Origin: Treponema sp.
Lineage (GTDB): Bacteria > Spirochaetota > Spirochaetia > Treponematales > Breznakiellaceae
Direction: 5' to 3'
Assembly: GCA_031255875.1 (NCBI GenBank)
Contig: JAIRRR010000193.1
Coordinates: 1 to 8,636 of the forward strand
Length of the DNA stretch: 8,636 nt
Shown: in pieces, positions 1-6,338 of the stretch
How positions within the stretch are numbered: position 1 is the first letter of the stretch
Layout of the letters: the number at the start of each line of letters is the position of its first letter
Made by a program: the position numbers and the translations under genes
Notes under the pieces: generated by a model
Seen by the model: the letters and a program-made list of their open reading frames with translations, nothing else
What the model was told of the DNA's origin: nothing
Databases searched by the model: none

Positions 1-120
1 GAACTGGCGGACAGTTCCCTGGGCCGCCTGAGCATCCCGGTTTACGGCGCGAAAGGCTCCCTCAACGTGTCGGTGGCTTTCGGCATCGCGCTTCACGCCT
101 GGGCCGCCGCGCTTCTATAG
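1..120 (+). CDS. TrmH/SpoU-family RNA 2'-O-methyltransferase, C-terminal end (partial)
   Basis: The window opens inside this gene; 39 codons remain before the TAG at 118-120. The visible peptide contains IPVYGAKGSLNVSVAFGIAL, which matches the C-terminal motif 3 of SPOUT-class (SpoU/TrmH) RNA methyltransferases, normally written IPMxGxxxSLNVSVAxGI. In this family that motif forms part of the trefoil-knot S-adenosylmethionine pocket, and the enzymes methylate the ribose 2'-OH of tRNA or rRNA. The substrate (tRNA position 18 or 34, or 23S rRNA as in RlmB) cannot be told from this fragment. It lies upstream of metK on the same strand but is separated by a 163-base gap with terminator-like and promoter-like sequence, so co-transcription is doubtful. 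The family assignment is strong because the motif is nearly canonical; the specific member is unknown. Confidence 0.85.
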   Translation, partial: ELADSSLGRLSIPVYGAKGSLNVSVAFGIALHAWAAALL

Positions 121-177
121 GCAGGGAAGCGGCGGGCCTTTTGCGGGGGGGTAGGCCGGGACCCTGGCCCGGCCGCA

Positions 178-246
178 GGGGGGCCGGACAGGGGCTGCGC
201 CTGCCTGCGATCGCCCGTTTGGTAACAGGCCCCCCTTTTCATTTTT
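178..246 (+). terminator. Candidate terminator after the methyltransferase gene
   Basis: GGGGGGCC at 178-185 is perfectly complementary to GGCCCCCC at 228-235, and the second arm runs straight into TTTTCATTTTT (236-246). That is the layout of a Rho-independent terminator, although the 42-base loop is unusually long. A second perfect 7-bp stem (154-160 with 168-174, GGCCGGG/CCCGGCC) lies just upstream but has no T tract. The remainder of the 121-283 gap holds no open gene and no recognisable riboswitch. Confidence is moderate because of the loop length. Confidence 0.4.
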
Positions 247-264
247 CCCGATTTCCCGTATGTT
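236..264 (+). promoter_or_regulatory. Candidate sigma-70-type promoter of metK
   Basis: TTTTCA (236-241) and TATGTT (259-264) each match 4 of 6 bases of the -35 and -10 consensus and are separated by exactly 17 bases. Transcription would begin near 271, leaving a short leader of about a dozen bases that starts close to the AGGAG ribosome-binding site (273-277). The -35 box overlaps the T tract of the terminator candidate just upstream. This is a consensus match by eye only. Confidence 0.33.
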
Positions 265-283
265 AGTCTTATAGGAGTTTGCT

Positions 284-1456
284 ATGGCGGAACGGCATTA
301 TTTTTTTACTTCCGAGTCGGTCGGCGAGGGGCACCCGGACAAGCTCTGCGACCAGATTTCGGACTCGATTCTGGACGCCTGTTTCCGGGACGACCCTGAA
401 AGCCGGGTGGCTTGCGAGACTTTCGCGTCTACCTCCCTGGTGCTGGTGGGGGGGGAGATTACTACCAGGACCTTTGTCGATGTCCAGGAGATTGTCCGCG
501 ACGTGACCAGGGAAATAGGCTATGTTGATCCTGATTACGGGCTTGATTGCCATTCAATGGCGGTGCTGAACATGATCCACAGCCAGTCCCCGGACATTAG
601 CCAGGGTGTTTCCGGCACGGGGCTTGAAAAATACAAGGGCCGGCAGGGGGCGGGCGATCAGGGGATGATGTTCGGCTTTGCCTGTAACGAGACCGAGGAG
701 CTTATGCCCCTTCCTATTACCCTGGCGCATAAGATACTTATCAGGGCGACGGAACTGCGGAAAAAGAAAGTTATCAATTGGCTCCGGCCCGACGCCAAGA
801 GCCAGGTGACGGTGGAATACGAGGGCCGCAAGCCTGTCCGCATTGACGCGGTGGTGGTTTCCCATCAGCATGATCCCGATGTTTCCCACAAGGATATTGA
901 AGCCGCTGTTATAGAGGAAATTGTCAGGCCGATTCTTGAGCCGACCGGGCTTCTGGACGGGAAAACGAATTACTACATCAACCCGACCGGGCGTTTTGTG
1001 GTCGGCGGGCCTTTCGGGGATACGGGCCTTACGGGCCGGAAGATTATCGTGGACAGCTACGGCGGCATGGGCCGCCACGGGGGCGGCGCTTTTTCCGGCA
1101 AGGACCCCACCAAGGTGGACAGGTCGGCCGCCTACGCCGCGCGTTATGTGGCGAAAAACGTGGTGGCCGCGAAATTCGCGGAACGCTGCGAGGTGGAGCT
1201 TGCCTATGCCATCGGGGTCCCCTTCCCGGTGTCGGTCATGGTGGAGACTTTCGGCACGGCCAGGGTCCCGGAGCAGCAGATCGAAGACGCGGTCAAGAAG
1301 GTGTTCGATCTTACCCCTGCGGGGATCATCGAAACCCTGGACCTGCGCCGGCCTATCTACCGGGAAACCGCCTCTTACGGCCATTTCGGCAGGAGCGGGT
1401 TCCCCTGGGAAAAGACCGACAAGACGGCGGAGCTGGAAAAGGCGGTGTCCGGGTAA
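284..1456 (+). CDS. metK: S-adenosylmethionine synthetase (methionine adenosyltransferase)
   Basis: MetK makes S-adenosylmethionine from methionine and ATP in the cytosol, releasing phosphate and pyrophosphate. The 390-residue product has the usual family length (about 380-400) and all hallmark segments: [20 protein letters not shown] at residues 8-27 with the ATP-contacting His17 and Asp19; the [10 protein letters not shown] signature at 122-131; and the glycine-rich [16 protein letters not shown] segment at 266-281, which binds triphosphate and ATP. The ending [16 protein letters not shown] is also typical. The ATG at 284 is preceded by AGGAG at 273-277 with a 6-base spacer, which fixes the start. 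A run of eight G at 448-455 encodes a Gly-Gly pair. The gene appears monocistronic, with terminator-like sequence on both sides. Its product supplies SAM to the neighbouring rimO and to the methyltransferase upstream. The long open frame on the opposite strand (554-1384) is a shadow of this gene. Confidence 0.98.
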   Translation: MAERHYFFTSESVGEGHPDKLCDQISDSILDACFRDDPESRVACETFASTSLVLVGGEITTRTFVDVQEIVRDVTREIGYVDPDYGLDCHSMAVLNMIHSQSPDISQGVSGTGLEKYKGRQGAGDQGMMFGFACNETEELMPLPITLAHKILIRATELRKKKVINWLRPDAKSQVTVEYEGRKPVRIDAVVVSHQHDPDVSHKDIEAAVIEEIVRPILEPTGLLDGKTNYYINPTGRFVVGGPFGDTGLTGRKIIVDSYGGMGRHGGGAFSGKDPTKVDRSAAYAARYVAKNVVAAKFAERCEVELAYAIGVPFPVSVMVETFGTARVPEQQIEDAVKKVFDLTPAGIIETLDLRRPIYRETASYGHFGRSGFPWEKTDKTAELEKAVSG

Positions 1457-1460
1457 TGAG

Positions 1461-1499
1461 CCTCCGCGCGGCGGGCGGGGGTTTTACGGAGGCCCGCCG
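1461..1499 (+). terminator. Hairpin-forming region after metK, possible terminator
   Basis: Two mutually exclusive stems can form just past the metK stop: CCTCCG (1461-1466) with CGGAGG (1487-1492), or the 8-bp CGGCGGGC (1469-1476) with GCCCGCCG (1492-1499). A GTTTT lies in the loop, but no T tract follows either stem, so it is not a canonical intrinsic terminator. It could be a weak terminator, a 3'-end stabiliser or a consequence of G+C-rich composition. Confidence 0.3.
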
Positions 1500-1505
1500 G
1501 GAGGA

Positions 1506-1552
1506 GACTCGCCGGGCGCGACACAGGACTCGCCGGGAGAAGACTCGCCGGG
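1506..1552 (+). repeat. Three direct copies of GACTCGCCGGG upstream of lolA
   Basis: The identical 11-mer GACTCGCCGGG occurs at 1506-1516, 1527-1537 and 1542-1552, with start-to-start spacings of 21 and 15 bases. A degenerate fourth copy (CCCGCCGGGA) sits just before them at 1493-1502. The last copy ends five bases before a possible -35 box of the lolA promoter. An array of this kind could be a protein-binding site, but the family of any regulator cannot be read from it. It could equally be a small tandem expansion in a G+C-rich spacer. Confidence 0.8.
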
Positions 1553-1556
1553 CCAC

Positions 1557-1585
1557 TTGAGTTTTTGCTGCCATCCGGCTAGAGT
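1557..1585 (+). promoter_or_regulatory. Weak candidate promoter of the lolA-rodZ-rimO run
   Basis: TTGAGT (1557-1562) and TAGAGT (1580-1585) each match 4 of 6 consensus bases, with a 17-base spacer. Transcription would start at about 1592, almost on top of the lolA start codon, implying a leaderless or nearly leaderless message. That agrees with the lack of a well-spaced Shine-Dalgarno sequence there, but it is also a reason for caution. The triple repeat lies immediately upstream. Confidence 0.25.
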
Positions 1586-1593
1586 AGGGAGTG

Positions 1594-2295
1594 ATGGATC
1601 TGCGCAAGTTACAATCGGTTTTATTTCTTTTTTTCCTGGCCGGCGCGGGGTTTTGGCCGGCGGCGGGGCAGGAAATTGTTACCGCCGAGCGTTTTTTGGA
1701 ATCTGTTTCCGAGCGTTACGGGAGCATTAGGGATTACGAGGCCCGTATAGCGATACGATCGGGCAATACCGATATGTACGGGGCGCTGAGCCACCTGGCC
1801 CCTTCGTTTTTGCGGATCGACTTTACAACCCCCGCGGAGCAGGTTATCGTCTTTGACGGCGAGCTCCTGACGGTTTACCTTCCCGAGTACCGCGCCGTGC
1901 TGAACCAGGTTGTCAGCGCGGGGAGGCGGCCCGGCGCTTCGGGCGCGTCCCTGGCCTCCGCCCAGGGCCTGATCCTGCTCAGGCGGAACTATATTTCCGC
2001 CTTTGTGACCGGGCCGGAGCCGGTCCCTCTTGAGGAAGGCTCCGGCGAAATGGTGGTAAAGCTCAGGCTTGTCCGCCGGTTGATTTCCGAGGGATTCCGG
2101 GAAATTATCATGAGCGTCGATCCGGCGACCCGCCTTATCCGGCGTATCGAGGGCCGGACCATAGCCGACAGCCTGGTGCGCTTCGATTTTTCCCAGATTC
2201 AGATCAACCAGGGTATCCCCGAAGGCCGGTTTCTGTACGATTCGCCGGCGTCGGCCAATCTTTACAACAATTTCTTATTTCGCGATACCGATTAG
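1594..2295 (+). CDS. LolA-like outer-membrane lipoprotein carrier protein
   Basis: The product (233 residues) begins with a Sec signal peptide: Arg4/Lys5, a hydrophobic stretch at about 8-20 and a likely cleavage after Ala-Ala-Gly25. The mature part resembles LolA: an early helix (AERFLESVSERYGSIRDYEA), then SFLRIDFTTPAEQVIVFDGE and LLTVYLPEYRAVLNQVV, the pattern F..P..QVIVFDG..L.VYLPE seen in LolA beta-sheets. LolA proteins ferry lipoproteins across the periplasm from LolCDE to the outer membrane. No partner Lol gene is visible here, so a related periplasmic or sterol/lipid-binding role is possible. ATG at 1594 is chosen; GTG at 1591 is in frame directly before it and an in-frame TAG lies at 1585-1587, so nothing longer is possible. 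Neither start has a well-spaced Shine-Dalgarno. The gene is followed after 17 bases by the RodZ-like gene, suggesting one operon with rimO. Confidence 0.82.
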   Translation: MDLRKLQSVLFLFFLAGAGFWPAAGQEIVTAERFLESVSERYGSIRDYEARIAIRSGNTDMYGALSHLAPSFLRIDFTTPAEQVIVFDGELLTVYLPEYRAVLNQVVSAGRRPGASGASLASAQGLILLRRNYISAFVTGPEPVPLEEGSGEMVVKLRLVRRLISEGFREIIMSVDPATRLIRRIEGRTIADSLVRFDFSQIQINQGIPEGRFLYDSPASANLYNNFLFRDTD

Positions 2296-2312
2296 GTACC
2301 CGGAGGATATCG

Positions 2313-3422
2313 GTGGAATCCTTAGGTGAAAAACTTAGAGCCACGAGGGAAAGCAAGGGCTATAGTTACGATCAGGTGGGCAGGGAAACCAATATTTCCA
2401 GCCGGTACATCCAGGCCCTGGAAAGCGAGACCTTTGACGTTTTCCCCGGCGAGGCGTACCTTTTGGGATTCCTGCGTAATTACGGCGAATACCTGGGGCT
2501 GAACCCCCAGGATCTTCTGTCCGCTTACCGGGCGCTGAAAATTCAGGAACAGCCTGTCCCGGTGGAACAGCTCCTCCACTCCCCTTCCCGCGCCCCGAAG
2601 ATAATCCGGAATGTGGCGCTTGTCGCGCTGGCGCTTGCCGCCGTTGGCGCGGGGGTCTGGTTTTTCCTGAACCGGCCCCGGCAGGAAGATCCGGTAAGCA
2701 TTATGGGAAGCCGGGAAGCCGCAAACTATGTGATGGACGGGCCTTTTCTGGAGCGCCGGTTTTACCAGGGGGACACGGTGTCGATTCCCCTGGGGGGCAG
2801 CAACTACGAGGTTGAGCTGGTAACCATAGGCGAGGCGGTAACGCTAAGTACCCCGGCCGGCGCGAAGATCGTCGATCTCGGGCAGGAGGTGAGTCTCGGC
2901 CTCGATCAGGATTCCGCCGGCGAGATACTGGTCACGGCGGTGGACTTTGCGAAAAACGATTCCGGCGCCGGAGTCCAGCTCCGTTTTGATGTTAGCTATT
3001 TGCCTGCCCCGGCGCTGAACGGCGGCGCGGCGAATGCCGCGGAGATGCAGGACGATTCGGTAAGCGCGGCGGCCGCGGTAAGCGCGCCGGTGGTTTTTAC
3101 CTCGCCCAACGCCTATCCTTTTACCATACAGGCGGCTTTCCAGGGCTACTGCCTGTTCCGCTGGGAAATCCTCGCGGAAAGGGACCGGCAGGGGCGCAAC
3201 GAGGAGTACTTCCAGCGTTCTTCTCCGGAGCTGAACATCCAGGCGCAGAACGGCGTCCGCATCGGGATTTCCAACGCGGCGGCGGTCAGAATCCAGATAA
3301 TCGGCGGCGGCCGCACCGTGCCGCTGGAAATAGGGAGCGCCGGCGAAGTGGTGGTCGCGGACATACGCTGGGTACGGGACGAGGACGGCCGCTACCGCCT
3401 GGTCCTGCTCAGGCTTGAATAA
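2313..3422 (+). CDS. RodZ-like membrane-anchored helix-turn-helix cell-shape protein
   Basis: The 369-residue product has the RodZ architecture. Residues 1-75 form a cytoplasmic HTH of the HTH_25 type: LGEKLRATRESKGYSYDQVG, then ISSRYIQALESETFDVFPGE and YLLGFLRNYGEYLGL, all characteristic. A linker leads to one membrane segment at about 100-119, flanked by Arg99 and Arg121. The rest is periplasmic. The last ~105 residues (FQGYCLFRWEIL to IGISNAAAVRIQIIGGG and beyond) resemble the DUF4115 beta domain of RodZ, and another beta-rich stretch (about 133-245) lies before it. RodZ binds MreB filaments and links them to the wall-elongation machinery, so a role in shape or cytoskeleton is inferred. 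GTG 2313 is preceded by GGAGG at 2302-2306 with a 6-base spacer, a convincing start. The gene ends 9 bases before rimO. The MreB partner is not in this window. Confidence 0.82.
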   Translation: MESLGEKLRATRESKGYSYDQVGRETNISSRYIQALESETFDVFPGEAYLLGFLRNYGEYLGLNPQDLLSAYRALKIQEQPVPVEQLLHSPSRAPKIIRNVALVALALAAVGAGVWFFLNRPRQEDPVSIMGSREAANYVMDGPFLERRFYQGDTVSIPLGGSNYEVELVTIGEAVTLSTPAGAKIVDLGQEVSLGLDQDSAGEILVTAVDFAKNDSGAGVQLRFDVSYLPAPALNGGAANAAEMQDDSVSAAAAVSAPVVFTSPNAYPFTIQAAFQGYCLFRWEILAERDRQGRNEEYFQRSSPELNIQAQNGVRIGISNAAAVRIQIIGGGRTVPLEIGSAGEVVVADIRWVRDEDGRYRLVLLRLE

Positions 3423-3431
3423 GCCAAGTCC

Positions 3432-4796
3432 GTGGCAAGCTACTATCTCGATCCGTTCGGCTGCGTAAAAAACCAGGTAGACGCCGAAACCATGATGGCG
3501 TTTCTCGACGGTTCGGGCTGGGAACGCGGCGGGGATGCCGGTTCGGCGGATATTATTATCGTCAATTCGTGCGGTTTTATCGAGGCAGCCAAACGGGAAT
3601 CGATTAACGCGGTCCTTGCCTACCGGAAAATGTACCCGCAGAAAAAAATACTGCTCGCCGGCTGCCTTGCCCAGCGCTACCCCGAAGAACTGCGCGAAAG
3701 CCTTGCCGAAGCGGACGGCGTTTTCGGAAACGCCGACCTGAGCCGCATCGCCGAGGCTGCGGCGGCGGCGCTGGAGGGCGGCTTTCCCGCGCGGCCCGCC
3801 GCAGCGCCGGATTCCCGGGCAAGGCCCGGCCGCGCTCCGGGGAATCCCGGCGACAGGCCCCTTTTATCCCTGCCCGGCTCGGCCTATGTCAAAATTGCCG
3901 AGGGCTGCGACAACCGCTGCGCCTTCTGCGCCATCCCGGATATCCGGGGCCCCCTGCGCTCCCGCCCGGTCCCCGAAATTCTTGCCGAATGCCGCCGCCT
4001 CCTTGAGCGGGGCGTAAAGGAGCTTTGCCTTGTCGGGCAGGACCTGGGCTGCTACGGCCGGGACTTACGGCGCGGCGGCAGCGGCGGCCCGGATCTCCCC
4101 GGGCTGCTGGAGGCCCTCTCCTCGCTGGAAGGCCATTTCTGGGTGCGGACCCTCTACATACATCCCGATAACTTTCCCCTGCCCGTCCTCGATATCTGCC
4201 GCCGGGACAAACGCTTCCTCCCCTACTTCGACGTCCCCTTCCAGCACGGTTCCGGCCGTATTCTTAGGGCCATGGGCCGCCGGGGAAACGCCGAAGCCTA
4301 CCTGGGCCTTGTCCGGCGTATCCGGGAAACCCTGCCCGGCGCGGCTGTCAGGGCGACGTTCCTCGTGGGTTTCCCCGGGGAAACGGACGGCGATTTCCGC
4401 GAGCTCCTGGAATTCCAGGAAAAGGCCGAACTTGAATGGGCCGGGGCCTTCGCCTACTCCCGGGAGGAGGGGACGCCGGCCTGGGCGATGAAGGGAAGGG
4501 TGCCGAAAAAAACCGCTGCGGAGAGAAAGCGGATCGTCGAGGAACGGCAGGCCGCCATCAGCGAAAGGCGGATGGAGGCCCGCGTGGGGCAGGAGGCGGA
4601 AGTGCTGGTGGAGGAGCGGATTGACGGGGAGGAAGGCCTCTACCTGGGCCGCCTCCCCTGCCAGGCGCCGGAAATTGACGGCGCGGCGGTGATTTCGAGC
4701 CGGCAGGAACTGCCCCCCGGCGCCCTGCTCCCCGCCCGGGTATTCGCCAGGGCCGGGCTGGATCTGGAAGTAACGGTAACGGTGCCGGGCGCCTGA
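3432..4796 (+). CDS. rimO: Ribosomal protein S12 (Asp) methylthiotransferase, radical SAM
   Basis: RimO inserts a methylthio group on a conserved Asp of ribosomal protein S12 using two [4Fe-4S] clusters and SAM. The 454-residue product has the three parts in order. The N-terminal UPF0004 domain has cluster cysteines Cys11 (DPFGCVKNQVDAE), Cys47 (VNSCGFIEAAKRESI) and Cys78 (LAGCLAQRYPEEL). The radical SAM core carries CxxxCxxC at Cys159, Cys163 and Cys166 (EGCDNRCAFCAIPDIRGPLR). A TRAM domain fills about 385-454. The sequences IRGPLRSR and YFDVPFQHGS favour RimO over the tRNA enzyme MiaB. A Pro/Ala/Arg-rich stretch at about 118-142 links the first two domains. The only start is GTG 3432, because an in-frame TAA (the rodZ-like stop) lies 12 bases upstream; its Shine-Dalgarno is weak (AAG at 3426-3428), which suggests translational coupling to the preceding gene. 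Confidence 0.95.
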   Translation: MASYYLDPFGCVKNQVDAETMMAFLDGSGWERGGDAGSADIIIVNSCGFIEAAKRESINAVLAYRKMYPQKKILLAGCLAQRYPEELRESLAEADGVFGNADLSRIAEAAAAALEGGFPARPAAAPDSRARPGRAPGNPGDRPLLSLPGSAYVKIAEGCDNRCAFCAIPDIRGPLRSRPVPEILAECRRLLERGVKELCLVGQDLGCYGRDLRRGGSGGPDLPGLLEALSSLEGHFWVRTLYIHPDNFPLPVLDICRRDKRFLPYFDVPFQHGSGRILRAMGRRGNAEAYLGLVRRIRETLPGAAVRATFLVGFPGETDGDFRELLEFQEKAELEWAGAFAYSREEGTPAWAMKGRVPKKTAAERKRIVEERQAAISERRMEARVGQEAEVLVEERIDGEEGLYLGRLPCQAPEIDGAAVISSRQELPPGALLPARVFARAGLDLEVTVTVPGA

Positions 4797-4824
4797 GCGG
4801 GCCAGGGGCGCGGGCTGGCCGCTC
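4795..4824. terminator. Hairpin between convergent rimO and tonB, possible bidirectional terminator
   Basis: GAGCGGGCCAG (4795-4805) pairs with CTGGCCGCTC (4815-4824) around a 9-base G+C-rich loop, with a single unpaired base in the left arm. The rimO stop codon (4794-4796) overlaps the left arm, and the tonB stop on the other strand lies six bases past the right arm. The position between convergent genes suits a bidirectional terminator, but neither side has a T tract, so termination might instead be Rho-dependent. Confidence 0.42.
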
Positions 4825-4829
4825 CGCTG

Positions 4830-5474
4830 CTAACCCCTGAGCCGGAAGCGCACCGGGTAACGGTAGCGCACCGCGACCGGGCGGCCGTTGGACTCGGCCG
4901 GCTTGCAGCTAAGCCCCCGGAAGGCGCCGGCGGCCGCTTCCCCAAAGCCCCGGCCCGCAGGATCTTCCCGGAGTATCTCGATGCGCTGGACCTGCCCCCG
5001 GCTGTCGATAAAAAGCTCAAGGTACACCAGGCCCTCAAGGCCGGCGCGCCGGGCAATGGCCGGGTAAACCAGATTCCGGCGTATTTCCTGTTCCGAAAAA
5101 ACCGGGGCCACGGAAATGCTGCCCATGGAAAGGTACTCTTCCCCCGCCCCCCGGTCCGGGACTCCCGGCGCGATTATGGAACCCGGCGGGGCCAGCACCT
5201 GATCCTCGGGAATCTCGTCGGCCTCGATCATGTTTTCCGCGATGGTCTCCACTGCGGCGGGGTTGGTCTCCACGGGTACGGGCGGCGGGGGGGGAGGGGG
5301 CGCCGGGATTTCTTCCTGCAGATCGAGTACCTTCATTACCGGCACCGATTCCTCTTCCGGAATATCCCCGCCTTTTACCCGGATCACGATAAGCGGTATC
5401 AGTATTAAGTGAATCGCCGCAGTAACGGCAAAGATGATAATCCTGAAAGCGGCAGTGCCGGCGGGGCCTTTCAT
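4830..5474 (-). CDS. tonB: TonB energy-transducing protein
   Basis: TonB spans the periplasm and passes the energy of the ExbB/ExbD motor to outer-membrane receptors. The 214-residue product has an N-terminal signal anchor at about 10-32. It contains Thr18-x3-His22, close to the SxxxH membrane motif of TonB, whose His is needed for coupling to ExbB/ExbD; Thr replaces Ser here. A proline-rich linker follows, with seven consecutive prolines at 59-65. The C-terminal TonB domain occupies about 120-214, with NLVYPAIARRAGLEGLVYLE carrying the conserved YP, then the FIDSRGQV.RIEIL strands and the closing VRYRYPVRFRL. ATG 5474 has GGAG nine bases upstream. The gene is last in the minus-strand run, 67 bases past the second exbD. 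The poly-Pro codons sit on an (8 G)+A+(5 G) tract on the + strand (5287-5300), a potential slippage site. Confidence 0.93.
   Translation of the reverse strand: MKGPAGTAAFRIIIFAVTAAIHLILIPLIVIRVKGGDIPEEESVPVMKVLDLQEEIPAPPPPPPPVPVETNPAAVETIAENMIEADEIPEDQVLAPPGSIIAPGVPDRGAGEEYLSMGSISVAPVFSEQEIRRNLVYPAIARRAGLEGLVYLELFIDSRGQVQRIEILREDPAGRGFGEAAAGAFRGLSCKPAESNGRPVAVRYRYPVRFRLRG
5287..5300. repeat. Long G tract inside the tonB proline linker
   Basis: The + strand reads eight G (5287-5294), one A, then five G (5296-5300), which encodes part of the seven-proline run of TonB on the minus strand. Loss or gain of one base would frameshift tonB before its C-terminal domain. Similar eight-G tracts in Treponema pallidum vary in length between cells, but no evidence of variation exists in a single sequence. 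Confidence 0.7.
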
Positions 5475-5541
5475 GGAACGCCGCTCCCCGGCCGGTCAGG
5501 CCGCGCTGCCGCGTTGCCGCGCGGGAATATGGCTGTCATGC

Positions 5542-5940
5542 TCAGGCGTCCTTTACCACAAAACTTACTACCCGGTACTGGAGAAGCTGGAGTATCCTGA
5601 TCACCTCGTTTACATGGGTATAGGGGGTGTCCCGGTCCGCGATAATATGGATGCGGGTGGCGGGGGCCGTCCGGTAAAGATCGCCGATGGCGTTCTCGAT
5701 TGTCCGCAGGGAACAGGGATCGCCGTCAAGGTAGGTGTTCCCGGCCCGGTCGATCCATATCTCCAGGTTTTCATCGGCGCTGGTCTTCCTTGCCGTCTCC
5801 GCTTCAGGGTAGGCTATCTTTACTTCCTTGCGGTAATTGATAAGCGATACCAGCATGATGAAGATAAGCAGCAGGAACGCTACGTCGGACATGGAATTGA
5901 GGGGGACGACAAAACTCTTTCTCCTGCGCTTGAGATTCAC
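5542..5940 (-). CDS. exbD: ExbD/TolR-family biopolymer transport protein, second copy
   Basis: This 132-residue protein has the ExbD/TolR layout: a short basic cytoplasmic N-terminus (NLKRRRKS), one membrane helix at about 19-39 and a periplasmic domain. The essential membrane aspartate, which carries protons in this family, is Asp19 in LNSMSDVAFLLLIFIMLV. The periplasmic part has the usual ExbD pattern, with IWIDRAGNTYLDGDP followed by TRIHIIADRDTPYTHVNEVI, the latter being strongly ExbD-like. Its GTG start (5940-5938) overlaps the TGA of the preceding exbD by four bases (GTGA), so the two are translationally coupled. A strong AAGGAGG lies just upstream, inside the end of that gene. It clearly differs from the other copy. 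TolR is an alternative name, but the TonB gene directly downstream favours ExbD. Confidence 0.9.
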   Translation of the reverse strand: MNLKRRRKSFVVPLNSMSDVAFLLLIFIMLVSLINYRKEVKIAYPEAETARKTSADENLEIWIDRAGNTYLDGDPCSLRTIENAIGDLYRTAPATRIHIIADRDTPYTHVNEVIRILQLLQYRVVSFVVKDA

Positions 5941-6338
5941 GGCTCCTCCTTCATGGTGAACGAGAACGAATCGACCTGTAGTTTTTGCGCCGATTCCACA
6001 AAAGACACGACCTGCTGCCAGGGCGCCCCCGCCGAGATGGTAAGGATTACGGCGATATTGGGATTGCCGTTAATGCCGGTTCTGATGAGCCCTTCGGCTT
6101 CCGCGCGGGCGATAACGTTATCCTGGTAGATTATGCTCCCCGCGTCGTCCAGCTCGAAGCGCAGAAGATCCTCCCTCAGAATAAGGCGGGAGGAATCCTT
6201 TGCCGGAAGGTTCATCAAAAAACCCTTGTTGACGTTAAAGCCCGCGATAACGATGAAGTAGATGATGAGCAAAAAGGCGATGTCGCTTGAAGCGCTCGAT
6301 CCGTCGGCAAGGGGCCGGTTTTTCCGGGAAAGCCTCAT
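5937..6338 (-). CDS. exbD: ExbD/TolR-family biopolymer transport protein, first copy
   Basis: This 133-residue protein is the first of two tandem ExbD-family members. It has a basic N-terminus (RLSRKNR), a membrane helix at about 19-37 starting at Asp19 in SSASSDIAFLLIIYFIVIAG, and a periplasmic domain with LRFELDDAGSIIYQDNVIA and NIAVILTISAGAPWQQVVSF, matching the strand-helix pattern of ExbD. The conserved aspartate expected to move protons is therefore present. Its periplasmic part is less canonical than that of the second copy: ILTISAGAPWQQV stands where ExbD usually has an acidic IxADxxxxY-like segment. ATG 6338 overlaps the exbB TGA by four bases (ATGA), and its own stop overlaps the next exbD, so the three motor genes are a coupled block. 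It probably joins ExbB and the second ExbD in one complex, perhaps as a mixed dimer. Confidence 0.87.
   Translation of the reverse strand: MRLSRKNRPLADGSSASSDIAFLLIIYFIVIAGFNVNKGFLMNLPAKDSSRLILREDLLRFELDDAGSIIYQDNVIARAEAEGLIRTGINGNPNIAVILTISAGAPWQQVVSFVESAQKLQVDSFSFTMKEEP

Noticed and set aside
554..1384. A 276-codon open frame on the minus strand inside metK
   Set aside because: It lies wholly antisense to metK, whose protein matches its family from end to end; the antisense product shows no recognisable domain and is rich in Arg, His, Pro and Gly as expected from G+C-rich shadow frames.
921..1730. A 269-codon open frame on the plus strand running from metK through the spacer into lolA
   Set aside because: It is in a different frame from both real genes, and its Arg/Ser/Pro/Trp-rich product is typical of out-of-frame reading of G+C-rich codons. 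The triple repeat lies in it, but this does not make it a gene.
3432..4796. MiaB (tRNA methylthiotransferase) instead of RimO
   Set aside because: The radical SAM segment reads AIPDIRGPLRSR and the later motif reads FDVPFQHGS, which are RimO-type; MiaB has VPxxRGxExSR and HLPVQSGS-type motifs.
5434..6129. A 231-codon open frame on the plus strand opposite the exbD genes
   Set aside because: It crosses two well-supported minus-strand exbD genes and has no recognisable domain, so it is a shadow frame.
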